DNA of 64,000 nucleotides from an uncultured Trueperaceae bacterium. Lineage in GTDB: Bacteria > Deinococcota > Deinococci > Deinococcales > Trueperaceae. Each line of letters begins with the position of its first letter. The first letter of the stretch is position 1. Of this stretch, positions 50,443 to 59,993 are shown in pieces. Location: contig CALMXZ010000008.1 of NCBI GenBank assembly GCA_937873495.1, forward strand, positions 186,001 to 250,000, given 5' to 3'. The notes beneath the pieces are model-generated. The model searched no databases and had not been told where the DNA came from. It worked only from the letters and a program-made list of their open reading frames with translations. The translations under genes and the position numbers were made by a program.

Positions 50443-51153
50443 GTGACCCTGCCCCGCCGACCTCTCTCCTGGCGCGTCTTCCTCCTCCGTATGCTGCAGC
50501 TCAACGTCGGCCTCGTGATCTACGGCCTGTCCGTCGCGTTCATGGTCAACGCCGGCATCGGGCTGGGGCCGTGGGACGTCTTCCACCAAGGCCTCTCGAA
50601 GCTGACACCGCTGAGCATGGGCCAGGCGATGATCCTCGCCGGGCTCGCCATCCTCGTCTACTCCGTCATCGGCCCCAAGGTGAGGATCGGCATAGCCACC
50701 GTGCTGAACATGGTCCTGATCGGCGTGTGGTGCGACGTCTTCCTCGCCATCCCGGGCTTCCCCCACGACATGAGTTACGCGGTGGGCGTACTGGTCTTCG
50801 CGCTCGGCACGGTGCTGTGTGGCGTGGCCACCGGGCTCTACATCACGGCGGGGCTCGGGGCCGGCCCGCGGGACGGCTTCGTCCTCGGCGTGGCCAAGGT
50901 GACCGGCGCCAAGGTGCGAACTGTGCGCACCATCACGGAGCTATCGGTGTTCGCGCTCGGCTGGCTGATGGGCGGAACCGTAGGGCTCGGCACGGCGCTG
51001 TTCGCGCTCACGGCCGGACCGCTCATGCAGTTCTTCCTGCGGGTGTTCCGGGGGTTGGGGTCGGCGCATACGTCGCTCGAGAAGCGGATCGCGGTCGGCC
51101 ACGCCGGCGGGGCTGCGGTCTCTATCACGCCCACCGAGCCGACCCGAAACTAG
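50443..51153 (+). CDS. YczE/YitT-like membrane protein
   Basis: 236-aa polytopic protein with five to six helices: about 18-38, 52-72, 78-98, 105-125, 135-158 and 165-185. LNVGLVIYGLSVAFMVNAGIGLGPWDVFHQGLS and TGLYITAGLGAGPRDGFVLGVAKVTG form the repeated half-motif (GlGpWDvfhqGls) of the YczE family. Function unknown. GTG 50443 is chosen because of the 6-nt -10 spacing; the upstream frame into the GH13 gene is rejected. Confidence 0.85.
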   Translation: MTLPRRPLSWRVFLLRMLQLNVGLVIYGLSVAFMVNAGIGLGPWDVFHQGLSKLTPLSMGQAMILAGLAILVYSVIGPKVRIGIATVLNMVLIGVWCDVFLAIPGFPHDMSYAVGVLVFALGTVLCGVATGLYITAGLGAGPRDGFVLGVAKVTGAKVRTVRTITELSVFALGWLMGGTVGLGTALFALTAGPLMQFFLRVFRGLGSAHTSLEKRIAVGHAGGAAVSITPTEPTRN

Positions 51154-51169
51154 GCCTGCGCGGTAGCGC

Positions 51170-51442
51170 CTACGTGCCGCCCCGCCGCTCCCGCCTGGGC
51201 CATACGGCGTTGCGAACAGCGGCCCCCAAGTAATAGAACGCGGTCACGGCCAGGAACCTAAGGACTATCCCGGTCCACGAACTCGGTTGCAAGCGGTCTC
51301 TCTCCAGCAGGTAGACGAGGAACCCCACGAGGAGCGGACCCATCAGGAGGTCCTTCCGGTAAAGCCTCAATCTGCCAAGACTGATCAACGGTTCCGCCGC
51401 CACCTGCGCACCTCGCCAAGCAAGCGTGTTCGGCTCGTCCAC
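51170..51442 (-). CDS. Small putative membrane protein
   Basis: About 90 aa with two hydrophobic stretches (MGPLLVGFLVYLLE and IVLRFLAVTAFYYLGAAV) and a basic tail WPRRERRGGT. No family recognised. Start uncertain (GTG 51442 assumed; GTG 51403 possible). Tail-to-tail with the YczE-like gene. Confidence 0.4.
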   Translation of the reverse strand: MDEPNTLAWRGAQVAAEPLISLGRLRLYRKDLLMGPLLVGFLVYLLERDRLQPSSWTGIVLRFLAVTAFYYLGAAVRNAVWPRRERRGGT

Positions 51443-51564
51443 TCCGGGTCGTCTCGGCCAGGATAGCCCGACCGCGCCGGAACGCCCCGCCGCCGTGAAC
51501 CGCTCCGAACACACCCTAGGCTGGTCTGGCGATCAGGGGCGAGCTACCTAGCGCTCGCGGAATC

Positions 51565-53193
51565 TCACTGCGGCCGCAACAACGGAAACAGGATCACGTC
51601 CCTGATGCTCGGCACGTCCGCCAACAGCATCGCCAGGCGGTCGATCCCGAGCCCGAGGCCGCCCGTCGGCGGCATGCCGTACTCGAGCGCGGTCAGGAAG
51701 TCCTCGTCGAGCATCTGCGCTTCGTCGTCGCCGGCGTCGCGCAGCGCCTGCTGGCGCTCGAAGCGCTCCCGCTGGTCGAGCGGGTCGTTCAGCTCGCTGA
51801 AGGCGTTGCCGAGCTCCATGCCGACGGCCACGGGCTCGAAGCGCTCGACAAGGCCGGGGCGGCTACGGTGGCGCTTGGCGAGCGGGCTGATGGCCTCCGG
51901 ATGGTCCATGACGAACACGGGGCCTACGAGGTTGGGCTCGACGTAGATGTCGTAGAGCTTGTCGAAGAGCTGGTTGAGGGGGCGCTGCGCCAGCGGCAGC
52001 TCGCCCGCCGCGGCGCCGGGGTGCTTCTCGGCGGTCCAGGCGCGCAGGCGTTCTTCGTCGAGCGGGTCGAAGTCGAACCCGGCGCGCTTGGCGAGTTCGC
52101 CCGTGTAGTCGACGCGCGGCCATGGCGGCGTGAAGTCGAGCACCGTGCCCTGGTACGTGAGCTTGGTGGTGCCGAGCAGCTCCTGCACGAGCCCGGAGTA
52201 CAGCGTCTCGACCAGTGCGAGGATGTCCAGGTAGTCCTTGCCCGCCCAGTACAGCTCGAGCATCGTGTACTCGGGGTTGTGCTTGTAGCTGATGCCCTCG
52301 TTGCGGAAGTTGCGGCCGATCTCGTAGACGGCGTCGAACCCGCCCACGATGAGGCGCTTGAGGTAGAGCTCCAGCGAGATGCGCAGGTGGAAGTCGTAGT
52401 CGAGCGCGTTGTGGTGGGTGACGAACGGCCGCGCCTCGGCGCCGCCCGGCACGGCCTGGAGCACCGGCGTCTCGACCTCGAGGAAACCGAGGCCATCCAG
52501 GTAGCGGCGGATGTAGCTCGTCGCCTTGCCGCGCAGCTCGAAGGCGCGCTTCACTTCCGGGTTGACCATGAGGTCGAGGTAGCGCTGGCGGTACCTCGCC
52601 TCCTTCTCCGTGAGGCCGTGGTGCTTGTCAGGCAGCGGCCGCAGGCTCTTCACGAGCGGCCTGAACGCGTCAGCGTCGACCGTCAGCTCACCCGTCTTGG
52701 TGGCGTAAAGCGTGCCGCCCACCTCGAGCCAGTCGCCGAGGTCGACCTTCTTGAGGGCGTTGTACGCCTCCAGCTTGTCCTTCTGGAAGGAGGCCTGGAT
52801 GCGCCCCCCGGAGCCATCCTGCAGGGTGGCAAAGGTGAGCTTGCCGAGCATGCGCAGGAGCAGGACGCGCCCGGCCACGACGACGCGCTCGTCGCCGAGC
52901 CTGTCGCCCGGCTCCGGCGCAGGATGCAGCTCGTGCAGCCGCGCGGCCGTGTGGGTTGGCGCGTAGGCGTAGGGGTGCGCCTCGAAGCCGCGCTCGACCA
53001 GGGCTTCGAGGTTGCGCAGCCGCTGCTCGCGCTGCTCGTTGAGCGAGCGCTGCTCGGTTTGAGGGCGCTGCTCGCCCTGGGAGTGCTCGGCCTGCGTCTT
53101 CCGCTCGGGCGCCTGCCCCTGCTCAGCGCCCTGCGCCCCCTCCGCCGCCGTCCGTTGGCCCCGCTCCGGCTCCCTGTCTGGGTTATCGCTCAT
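51565..53193 (-). CDS. lysS: Lysyl-tRNA synthetase, class II
   Basis: 542 aa. N-terminal OB-fold anticodon-binding domain ([30 protein letters not shown], about 100-180), then class II core: motif 1 [28 protein letters not shown], motif 2 [28 protein letters not shown], motif 3 [27 protein letters not shown]. The first 55 residues are an extra Gln/Glu-rich low-complexity extension ([13 protein letters not shown]). Gap to gfh1 upstream is 13 nt, so the two are probably cotranscribed. Confidence 0.96.
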   Translation of the reverse strand: MSDNPDREPERGQRTAAEGAQGAEQGQAPERKTQAEHSQGEQRPQTEQRSLNEQREQRLRNLEALVERGFEAHPYAYAPTHTAARLHELHPAPEPGDRLGDERVVVAGRVLLLRMLGKLTFATLQDGSGGRIQASFQKDKLEAYNALKKVDLGDWLEVGGTLYATKTGELTVDADAFRPLVKSLRPLPDKHHGLTEKEARYRQRYLDLMVNPEVKRAFELRGKATSYIRRYLDGLGFLEVETPVLQAVPGGAEARPFVTHHNALDYDFHLRISLELYLKRLIVGGFDAVYEIGRNFRNEGISYKHNPEYTMLELYWAGKDYLDILALVETLYSGLVQELLGTTKLTYQGTVLDFTPPWPRVDYTGELAKRAGFDFDPLDEERLRAWTAEKHPGAAAGELPLAQRPLNQLFDKLYDIYVEPNLVGPVFVMDHPEAISPLAKRHRSRPGLVERFEPVAVGMELGNAFSELNDPLDQRERFERQQALRDAGDDEAQMLDEDFLTALEYGMPPTGGLGLGIDRLAMLLADVPSIRDVILFPLLRPQ

Positions 53194-53206
53194 CGCGCCC
53201 GCCGCT

Positions 53207-53677
53207 TCAGCTTATGGACTCGATGCGGTACTCGTCGGTGCCGGCCTGCGTGGCGACCTTGAACTTCTCGCCCTTCGACCGACCCATGAGGGCCTTGCCG
53301 AGTGGGGAGGCGTCTGAGACCTTGGGCACGTCGCCCTCAAGAACCCCCGCCTCGACCGGGGAGACGACCTGGACCTCGAACGTCTCGCCCGACTTGGTCT
53401 GCGTGAGCGTGACGACGCTCCCGTAGTCGACGTGGCCGCGGCCCTTCGTCTCGATGAGCTCGGCGCTCTTGAGCTGCTGCTCGAGCTCGTCGATACGCAG
53501 CTCGATGCGCGCCTTCTCCGCCTTGGCGTCTTCCAGGCCCGTGTCGTCGTAGTCGTCCGACGAGCCGGTGAGCTCCTGCAGGATCTTCGTGGCCTCTTCC
53601 AAGCGGGCGTACTCTTGCTCAAGCGTGGCCTTGAGGCGCTCGTAGCCCTCAGGCGTGATGCGAACTCTCATCGCCAT
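53207..53677 (-). CDS. gfh1: Gfh1, GreA-fold transcription inhibitor
   Basis: 156 aa, the same length as Thermus Gfh1. N-terminal coiled-coil domain with the tip loop [12 protein letters not shown] (Asp41, Asp42, Asp44, Asp45), then the C-terminal FKBP-like domain ([28 protein letters not shown]). In GreA the tip carries the DxxE pair that stimulates RNA cleavage; here four Asp are clustered, as in Gfh1, which instead enters the RNA polymerase secondary channel and inhibits catalysis. It is thus likely mis-annotated as GreA in automatic pipelines. Shine-Dalgarno AAGGAG 6 nt before ATG 53677. Confidence 0.9.
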   Translation of the reverse strand: MAMRVRITPEGYERLKATLEQEYARLEEATKILQELTGSSDDYDDTGLEDAKAEKARIELRIDELEQQLKSAELIETKGRGHVDYGSVVTLTQTKSGETFEVQVVSPVEAGVLEGDVPKVSDASPLGKALMGRSKGEKFKVATQAGTDEYRIESIS

Positions 53678-53938
53678 GTGGTTCTCCTTCAGACGCTCAC
53701 TTCGTGAGTTGAACTAGGGACCGTTAGCAAGCGGCTTGCCCTGCGACGAGGACAAGCCGTCATGCTCCCAACTGTCCTTCCAGTCTACCCCACGTCCATG
53801 AGAAGCGGGGAACGTGGCTTACCGCTCCACGACGCGCTCCCGGCCTCCGCGCGCCGCGCCCGAGCCGGGTGGCTGAGCTCCCGTCACGCTCGAACCGCGG
53901 TGTCCGATGCCTTTCACCTTGCACACTCCTCGGCTGCT

Positions 53939-53944
53939 TACACT
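53939..53944 (+). promoter_or_regulatory. -10 box of the lytic transglycosylase gene
   Basis: TACACT, 6 nt before ATG 53951; it fixes the start against the longer frame from 53762. Confidence 0.55.
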
Positions 53945-53950
53945 TGGCTC

Positions 53951-55774
53951 ATGTCGTTGCGCAGCATCGTCCTGGTCGGCCTGGCGCTCATCGCGCTCGC
54001 CCTCCACGGCCGGGCCGCCGCGCCCGACTCGGCCATGAGCATCACCCTGCTCGAGCCCTACCAAGAGCTGTACGCGGCGCGAGCCACCGGCGACGCCGCC
54101 GCGCTGGAGCGGTTGGCCTTCGGGGGCGATCGTTACTCCGCCTACCTGGCCGCCGTCGAGCTCTCCGCGTGGCCGCAGCTGAGCGCCGGTCTGCGCCTCA
54201 GGGCACTCGAGCGCGCGCTGGAACTACGCATGCCGGACTCCCTGCTGCGCGCCGAGAAGCTGCGCCTCGACCTGATGCACGGCGAACTCGCCGAGGCAGC
54301 CGGCGAGTCGGCGGTCGCGGTGGCGGCCTACCGGGAGGCACTCCCCGACGCCACCGCGCTGGCGGCGTTCCTGCGCCTGGAGCAAGACCCGTACGCGCGC
54401 GCCAACGGCCTGCTCGTGTCCGGCAAGAACGAAGCCGCCCTCCAGGCGCTCGACGGGCGCTCCGCCCCGTCCATCGAGGCGCCGGCCCTGCGCGCCCTGG
54501 GCCGCTACGCGGAGGCGCTGGCCGCCTACGACGCGTGGCTCGCCGCGGACCCCGGCAACGCCACCGCCGCCCTCGGCAGGGCGTGGTGCTTCTACTACCT
54601 GAGGCAAGACGACGCCGCGGCCGCCGCCTTCGCCGCCCTCGGCCAGGCGGGCGACTACGGTCTCGGCCTGCTCGCGAACCGGGCTGGGCGCACGGACGCC
54701 GCCGTCGACTACCTGCGCGCCACCGGCAGGGCCGACTACATCTGGCTCGCCACCGACTACCTCGAGGCGCAAGGGCGTTACGCCGACGCCATCCCCGTCT
54801 ACCTCGAGCTCGCGCGGAGCGGCAGCTCTTACGCCGACGACGCCGCCTACCGCGCCTACGTGCTCGCCCAGCGGCTCGGCGACGCGGGGGCCGAACGCGC
54901 CGCGCTCGACCTGATCCCGCTCGGGAGCTTCTTCGCGCTCAAGCTCGGCGGCCTGTCGGCCGCGCCCGACCCGACGTCCGCCCCGGTGGGCGAGTACACG
55001 CGCGCCGCCATCCTTGGCACGGCGTCCGAACGGGCGGCGCCCACGCTCACCCTCGCCTCGTACCTCGTCGGCTCGGGCGACAAGCCTTCCGCCGTAGGCG
55101 AGCTCCTCTTCGGCCTGCGCGACTCGGAGGCTGCCGGCGACGTCTACGCCGTGCTCCAGCTCAGCGAGGCGCTGCAGGGGCTGGACGAGTACCGCCAGAG
55201 CGTCCGGGCCGCCCGCGCGCTCCTTGGGGCCGGCATCGACGACCTGCGGGTATGGCGCCTCGCCTACCCGCCCGCCTGGCCGGCCACCGTGAGGGCGGCC
55301 GCGCAGGACAACGACATCGAGCCGGCGCTCATCTGGGCGGTCATGCGCCAGGAGTCGGCCTTCAGCCCCGTGGCCGTCTCACGCTCCAACGCGCAGGGGC
55401 TCATGCAGGTCGTGCCCACCACCTGGGACTGGCTGGCGGAGCTGCGCAAGGAGCAGCCGGGCGACCCGTTCGACGTGGTCGCCAACATCGAGTACGGCGC
55501 CACCTACCTTCGCTGGCTGCTCAACTACTTCTCAGGCGACGAGGAGCTGGTGATCGCCGGCTACAACGGTGGCCAGGGCTACGTCCGCCGCACGCTCGAG
55601 GGCGACGTCATCAAGGGCGACCGCGACGATTTCTACCGCCTGATGGACCGCAGTGAGACGCGCGAGTACCTGCAGCTCGTGTCGGAGAACCTGGCCGTCT
55701 ACCGGGTCCTCTACCCGGGCCTGAGCGCCGACGGTAGCGACTGGGCCTCGCTGCTCGCCGACCGGGGCGAGTGA
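53951..55774 (+). CDS. SLT-domain lytic transglycosylase with TPR region
   Basis: 607-aa exported murein transglycosylase. Signal peptide MSLRSIVLVGLALIALALHGRAAA. Residues about 30-430 are helical repeats (GRYAEALAAYDAWLAADPGNATAALGRAWCFYYL type), as in Slt70-like enzymes. The C-terminal SLT domain has catalytic Glu468 in WAVMRQESAFSPVAVSRSNAQGLMQVVPTTW and the later AGYNGGQGYV. It cleaves the MurNAc-GlcNAc bond, forming 1,6-anhydroMurNAc. Confidence 0.93.
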   Translation: MSLRSIVLVGLALIALALHGRAAAPDSAMSITLLEPYQELYAARATGDAAALERLAFGGDRYSAYLAAVELSAWPQLSAGLRLRALERALELRMPDSLLRAEKLRLDLMHGELAEAAGESAVAVAAYREALPDATALAAFLRLEQDPYARANGLLVSGKNEAALQALDGRSAPSIEAPALRALGRYAEALAAYDAWLAADPGNATAALGRAWCFYYLRQDDAAAAAFAALGQAGDYGLGLLANRAGRTDAAVDYLRATGRADYIWLATDYLEAQGRYADAIPVYLELARSGSSYADDAAYRAYVLAQRLGDAGAERAALDLIPLGSFFALKLGGLSAAPDPTSAPVGEYTRAAILGTASERAAPTLTLASYLVGSGDKPSAVGELLFGLRDSEAAGDVYAVLQLSEALQGLDEYRQSVRAARALLGAGIDDLRVWRLAYPPAWPATVRAAAQDNDIEPALIWAVMRQESAFSPVAVSRSNAQGLMQVVPTTWDWLAELRKEQPGDPFDVVANIEYGATYLRWLLNYFSGDEELVIAGYNGGQGYVRRTLEGDVIKGDRDDFYRLMDRSETREYLQLVSENLAVYRVLYPGLSADGSDWASLLADRGE

Positions 55775-55809
55775 GGATCGTCGGCTAGCGCCGAGCCGCG
55801 CCTCGTAGG

Positions 55810-56337
55810 CTAGCGGGCGAAGCCGCCGAGCAAGGCGAAACCTCGGGCCACCACGTCATGCACCCACCGGTCGTCCGGCTTCCGCCCCTCGAGCAGCACG
55901 TGGAGCTCGCCGGCCGTCAGCCAGCGCCCCTCGCCGTGCTTGTCCGGCTCCAGGCGCGGCCTGAGCAGGTCACCAGCGACCGTGACCAGGAAGTCGACCT
56001 CGCTGCGCGCCACCCCACTGGCCTCCCAGTCGAGCACCTCGACGACGGGCCCGACCACGCCGAGGGCCCAGCCCGTCTCCTCGCGCACCTCGCGCTCTAG
56101 CGCCGGCAAGACGCTCTCGCCGGGCTCGACGTGCCCGCCGACCAGGTCCCAGCACCCCGGGAATACGGCTCGCGTGAGGCTGCGGCGTTGGACGTAGATA
56201 CGGCCGGCCGGGTCGGTGACGAGTGCACCCACCACCACCCGCCGGCCGGCGGCGCCGGCAGCGGCTGCGAAGAGCTCGAGCGCTCTGGGGGAGGCCGTGG
56301 TTCCGACCTGGAGATGCGCGAGATGTGAAGTTCCCAT
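55810..56337 (-). CDS. NUDIX hydrolase
   Basis: 175 aa from ATG 56337 (TAAGGT 8 nt upstream), rejecting 14 upstream residues. NUDIX box GGHVEPGESVLPALEREVREETGW. N-terminal IYVQRRSLTRAVFPGCWDLVGGH suggests a housekeeping NUDIX that handles damaged or excess nucleotides (MutT/NudF branch). C-terminal half ends GFALLGGF. It is convergent with the lytic transglycosylase. Confidence 0.9.
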   Translation of the reverse strand: MGTSHLAHLQVGTTASPRALELFAAAAGAAGRRVVVGALVTDPAGRIYVQRRSLTRAVFPGCWDLVGGHVEPGESVLPALEREVREETGWALGVVGPVVEVLDWEASGVARSEVDFLVTVAGDLLRPRLEPDKHGEGRWLTAGELHVLLEGRKPDDRWVHDVVARGFALLGGFAR

Positions 56338-56360
56338 CCGGCGCGACCTTACCTCACAAG

Positions 56361-56412
56361 GCGGCGGGCGTTCGGGCACGCCCTTCGAGAAGGTCGCCCG
56401 AACGCCCGCCGC
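56361..56412 (-). terminator. Terminator after yceI
   Basis: Perfect 17-bp arms gcggcgggcgttcgggc / gcccgaacgcccgccgc (56361-56377, 56396-56412) around an 18-nt loop with its own small stem; 36 nt after the yceI stop. Confidence 0.7.
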
Positions 56413-56448
56413 GAGCTTCAGCTACCTCAGGCCTGGATCAGGCCTGGC

Positions 56449-56979
56449 TCAGGCCGCGACCTGAGCCTTCTCGACGAGCTGAACGGAGAAGCTGAACTTG
56501 ACGTCCTCGCTCACGAGGAGCCCGCCCGTCTCGAGGGCCTGGTTCCAAGTGAGGCCGAACTGGGCGCGGTTGATCTTGCCGCTGCCCTCGGCCGCCGTAC
56601 GCTGGTTGCCCCACGGGTCCTTCACGAAGCCGGTGGCCTCGGTGTGGAACACGGCCGGCTTGGTGGTGCCGCGGATGGTGAGGTCGCCATGGACCTCGAG
56701 GTCGTCGCCCTTGCGCTCGATCGCCGTCGAACGGAAGGCGATGGTGGGGTAGTTCGCCACATCGAAGAAGTCGGGGCCTCTGAGGTGGTTGTCGCGGCCC
56801 TCGACGCCCGTGGTGATGCTCGCGGCGTCGATGTCGACCTCGATGGAGGTGGGGATGCCGGCCGCGTCGGCCGTGGCCTTGACGTCGAACTTCGTGAAGT
56901 GACCGCGCACGGTAGCGAGGCCCATGTGACGAACGGAGAACTCGATGCCGCTGTGGGTGGTGTCTAGCACTAGGCTCAT
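56449..56979 (-). CDS. YceI-family protein
   Basis: 176-aa lipocalin-like beta barrel that binds isoprenoids or similar lipids. Motifs: LDTTHSGIEFSVRHMGLATVRGHF, SIEVDIDAASITTGVEGRDNHLRGPDFFDVANYPTIAFRS and GDLTIRGTTKPAVFH. No signal peptide, so a cytoplasmic member. Shine-Dalgarno AAGGAG before the ATG and a consensus TTGACA -35 upstream. Divergent from the HxlR regulator, a common pairing. Confidence 0.95.
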   Translation of the reverse strand: MSLVLDTTHSGIEFSVRHMGLATVRGHFTKFDVKATADAAGIPTSIEVDIDAASITTGVEGRDNHLRGPDFFDVANYPTIAFRSTAIERKGDDLEVHGDLTIRGTTKPAVFHTEATGFVKDPWGNQRTAAEGSGKINRAQFGLTWNQALETGGLLVSEDVKFSFSVQLVEKAQVAA

Positions 56980-57002
56980 GGGAAGCTCCTTAACGAGGTC
57001 GC

Positions 57003-57032
57003 ATCATCACATATAGCACTCTAGAATGTCAA
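57003..57032 (-). promoter_or_regulatory. Promoter of yceI (-35 TTGACA, -10 GATGAT)
   Basis: TTGACA (57027-57032, minus strand) and GATGAT (57003-57008) with an 18-nt spacer. HxlR regulators often bind between such divergent genes, so the operator is probably here. Confidence 0.5.
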
Positions 57033-57062
57033 GCGCCATAACATCCCAAGTACTCCAGCTGC

Positions 57063-57068
57063 TAAGAT
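57063..57068 (+). promoter_or_regulatory. -10 box of the HxlR gene
   Basis: TAAGAT, 7 nt before ATG 57076, overlapping the upstream ATG at 57067, which argues for the later ATG. Confidence 0.55.
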
Positions 57069-57075
57069 GACGCTC

Positions 57076-57537
57076 ATGAACCCAGAGGCCGGCGTCTGGT
57101 GCCCCGTCTACAGCTCCATCGAGCTGTTCCAGGAGAAGTGGGTCCTGCACATCGTGCGGGCCCTGCTCGGGGGTCCGCACGGTTTCAACGAGCTGAGCCG
57201 CGCCGTCGGCGGGGCCAACACCACCACCCTGTCGCAGCGCCTCGAGCACCTGGAGCGCCTCGGGATCGTCGACAAGACCGTCGAGTCCACCATGCCGCCG
57301 CGCAGCCGCTACGAGCTGACGAAGGCGGGGCTGGAGCTCGAGGAGATCATCGCGGCCATCGACTCGTGGGCACGCGCGCACATGCGCCGCTGCCAGGAGC
57401 ACGACGCGAGCGGAGCTCCCCGCCGGCTGGAGGCGTTCGAGGCGCGAGGCGGGATCGCGGGTCAAGGCAAGCCCGCAGGTCAGGACAAGCCCACGGCTCA
57501 GGGTGAGAGCGGCGCTCCGGACGAGCGCCGCGCCTAG
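57076..57537 (+). CDS. HxlR-family transcriptional regulator
   Basis: About 153 aa from ATG 57076. Winged helix: CPVYSSIELFQEKWVLHIVRALLGGPHGFNELSR, TTLSQRLEHLERLGIV (recognition helix) and SRYELTKAGLELEEIIAAIDSWA. Cys9 at the start of helix 1 is the usual redox- or aldehyde-sensing Cys of this family. The C-terminal 40 residues (GQGKPAGQDKPTAQGESG) are low complexity. Divergent from yceI; likely its regulator. Confidence 0.9.
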   Translation: MNPEAGVWCPVYSSIELFQEKWVLHIVRALLGGPHGFNELSRAVGGANTTTLSQRLEHLERLGIVDKTVESTMPPRSRYELTKAGLELEEIIAAIDSWARAHMRRCQEHDASGAPRRLEAFEARGGIAGQGKPAGQDKPTAQGESGAPDERRA

Positions 57538-57561
57538 CCGGGGCCGGCGCGGGCGCTAGCG

Positions 57562-58326
57562 GTGCTCGAGCTCGTCCAACTGACGAAGCGTTACGGTCGC
57601 ACCGCGGCGGTCGACGGCCTCGACCTGGCCGCCAAGGCGGGCGAGGTGCTCGCTCTGCTCGGCCCCAACGGCGCGGGTAAGACCACGGCCATCCGCTGCG
57701 TGACGGGCCTCATCAAGCCGAGCGGCGGCCGGATCCTCATCGGCGGCCACGATGTGGAGCGCGAGCCCATCGCCGCCAAGACCCTCACCGGCTTCGTGCC
57801 GGACCGGGCCTGGTTCTACCCCAAGGTCACCGCGCGCGAACTCCTGCGCTACCTGGCAAGCGTGCGCGGGCTGAGCGCGGCGGAGAGCCGCATGGACGCG
57901 CTGCTCGAGCGTTTCCGCCTCACCCGCAGCGCAGACAGCCTCACGGAGACGTTCAGCCACGGCATGCGCCAGCGCCTGGCGTTCTGCGCGGCCCTGATCG
58001 GCAATCCCAGGCTCTTCATCGCGGACGAGCCCATGGTCGGGCTCGACGTCCAGGGTCACCGCGACGTGAAGCTACTCTTCCGGGAACTGGCAGCCGCGGG
58101 TCTCGCCGTCATCCTCACCACCCACACGCTGGCCGTCGCCGAGGAGGTCGCCGACCGGATCGCGGTCATAGACCGGGGCAAGCTCGTGGCCCTCGGCACG
58201 CTCGCCGAGCTCCGAGCCAGGCTGAACCGCTCCGATGACACGTCCCTCGAGGAGCTCTTCATCCTTCTGACCGAGCCGCAAGCACCGGGGTCGGACGAGC
58301 ACCTCGCTTCGCCAGAGCGCACGTGA
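57562..58326 (+). CDS. ABC transporter ATP-binding protein
   Basis: 254 aa, GTG 57562. Walker A LLGPNGAGKTTAIRC, signature TFSHGMRQRLAF (variant of LSGGQ), Walker B RLFIADEPMVGLDV, H-loop TTHTLAVAEE. The usual Q-loop Gln is not obvious (GFVPDRAWFYPKVT). This is the ABC-2/exporter type and pairs with the next gene (overlap GTGA). Confidence 0.93.
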   Translation: MLELVQLTKRYGRTAAVDGLDLAAKAGEVLALLGPNGAGKTTAIRCVTGLIKPSGGRILIGGHDVEREPIAAKTLTGFVPDRAWFYPKVTARELLRYLASVRGLSAAESRMDALLERFRLTRSADSLTETFSHGMRQRLAFCAALIGNPRLFIADEPMVGLDVQGHRDVKLLFRELAAAGLAVILTTHTLAVAEEVADRIAVIDRGKLVALGTLAELRARLNRSDDTSLEELFILLTEPQAPGSDEHLASPERT

Positions 58327-59993
58327 CGCTCTTCCGGCTCCGCGCGCTCGGTGCGTTGCGCTCCCTCACGGCGCGCCCCGCCTGGCTCGTGGTGGGCTCC
58401 GGGCTGCTGCTCGGCATCGGCTACGCCATCTTCCGGGGCGTCGCGGCCGGCGTGCGGTGGCTCTACGCCTACCCGCTCGTCGACCGCCTGGCGCCGACGG
58501 TCCTGCAGCGCAGCCTCGAGGGCCTCTTCCTCATGCTGATGGCGGCCGTGCTCTTCAGCGTGCTCGTCGCCAGCATCGGCATCCTCTACGGGAGCGCCGA
58601 CCTTGAGCTGCTCCTCGCCCAACCGACCGGCCGAGCCCGGGTGTTCGGCATGAAGGTCGTCGAACTGTTCGTGAACGCCGCCGGCCTCCCCCTGCTCTTC
58701 ACCTTGCCCGTGCTGGCCGGGGTCGGCGTGGCGCTGGGCGCGGGCCCGCTCTACTACCTGGTCAGCGCCGTCGCGGCCTCGGCCCTGTACGCCCTGCCTG
58801 TGGCGCTTGGGGCGCTGCTGGCGCTCGTCCTGGTGCGCGTGGCGCCCGCCGGGCGTGTGCGCGAGGTGGCAACGGCCGCCAGCGTCAGCGTGGCGGCGCT
58901 CGCGCTCCTCGGCTTGCGCGCCCTGCGCCCCGAACAGCTCTTCCGCCTCGGAGACCAGGACGCGGACGCCTTCGAGCGCTTCCTGACGTCCTTCGCACGC
59001 CTCGACGCGGGCTGGCTACCGCCCGCCTGGGCGGCCAACGCGAGCTGGGCGGCCCTCGACGGCCGCGTGCATGCCGGCCTGCTCGTCCTCCTCGCCACGG
59101 GTGCGGCCGGCCTCGGGCTGGCCGGGCTCCTGGCGCACGTGGCCTTCGCGCGGGGCTGGGTGAGGAGCCTCGACGCCACCCCGGTGGCCGCGCCGCGGCG
59201 CCGGTCGGCCACCCCGTGGTGGGAGCGCGTCCTGGTGGCGCGCTTCGGGGTGGCCGGCGCCATCATCGTCAAGGACACGCGCGTGTTCATGCGCGACGTG
59301 CAGCAGTGGAGCCAGCTCATCGTCCTGGCCGCGCTGGCCGGGGTGTACTTCGTGAGCCTGGCCTCCATCCCCGTGCCGACGCAGCAGTTCCGCGACGTCC
59401 TCGGCGCCATGAACATCGCGTTCGTCGGCTTCATCGTGGCCGGCATCGGGCTGCGGGTCGCCTACCCGAGCGTCTCCTTCGACGACGGAGCGTTCTGGCT
59501 CTCGCAGGTCCAGCCCGTCCGCAAGCGCGCCATCGTGCTGGCGAAGTTCCTGTTCGCACTGCCTCTCATGCTCGTCCTGGCGCTCGGGCTCGGCGTCACC
59601 GCCGGCAAGGTGTTGGACGCGAGCCCCGTGTTGGCCTTCGGCGCCCCCCTCGCGGCTGGCCTTGGCGCCCTGGCGATCACGGCACTGGCCGTGGGGCTCG
59701 GCGCGGCCAACGCGCGCTTCGAGTTCACGAGCCCGAACGAGCTCGTCATGACCCCGGGCGCGTTCGCCTACATGGCGCTCGCCCTCGCCTACACCGCCAT
59801 CGTGACCGTGCTCCTGGCGCGACCGGCGTGGCTCGTGATCAGCGGTGGCGGCACGGCGGCCTACTGGTCGACCGCCGAGGGGCTCGCCGTGATCGCGGTC
59901 CTGACGGCGCTCACCGTCGGTACGGTCATCGCCGCCCTGGCCTTCGGGGTCAGGCAGCTCGCGCGCACGGAAGCGGGCCTGCCCGGAGGGTGA
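58323..59993 (+). CDS. ABC exporter permease
   Basis: 556-aa integral membrane protein with roughly ten to twelve helices (for example LLGIGYAIFRGVAAGV, LLLFTLPVLAGVGVAL, LALLLGLRAL, YMALALAYTAIVTVLL). Partner of the preceding ATPase; GTG start overlaps its stop. The cargo is unknown. It resembles large permeases annotated putative ABC exporter in Deinococcota. Confidence 0.85.
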   Translation: MTLFRLRALGALRSLTARPAWLVVGSGLLLGIGYAIFRGVAAGVRWLYAYPLVDRLAPTVLQRSLEGLFLMLMAAVLFSVLVASIGILYGSADLELLLAQPTGRARVFGMKVVELFVNAAGLPLLFTLPVLAGVGVALGAGPLYYLVSAVAASALYALPVALGALLALVLVRVAPAGRVREVATAASVSVAALALLGLRALRPEQLFRLGDQDADAFERFLTSFARLDAGWLPPAWAANASWAALDGRVHAGLLVLLATGAAGLGLAGLLAHVAFARGWVRSLDATPVAAPRRRSATPWWERVLVARFGVAGAIIVKDTRVFMRDVQQWSQLIVLAALAGVYFVSLASIPVPTQQFRDVLGAMNIAFVGFIVAGIGLRVAYPSVSFDDGAFWLSQVQPVRKRAIVLAKFLFALPLMLVLALGLGVTAGKVLDASPVLAFGAPLAAGLGALAITALAVGLGAANARFEFTSPNELVMTPGAFAYMALALAYTAIVTVLLARPAWLVISGGGTAAYWSTAEGLAVIAVLTALTVGTVIAALAFGVRQLARTEAGLPGG

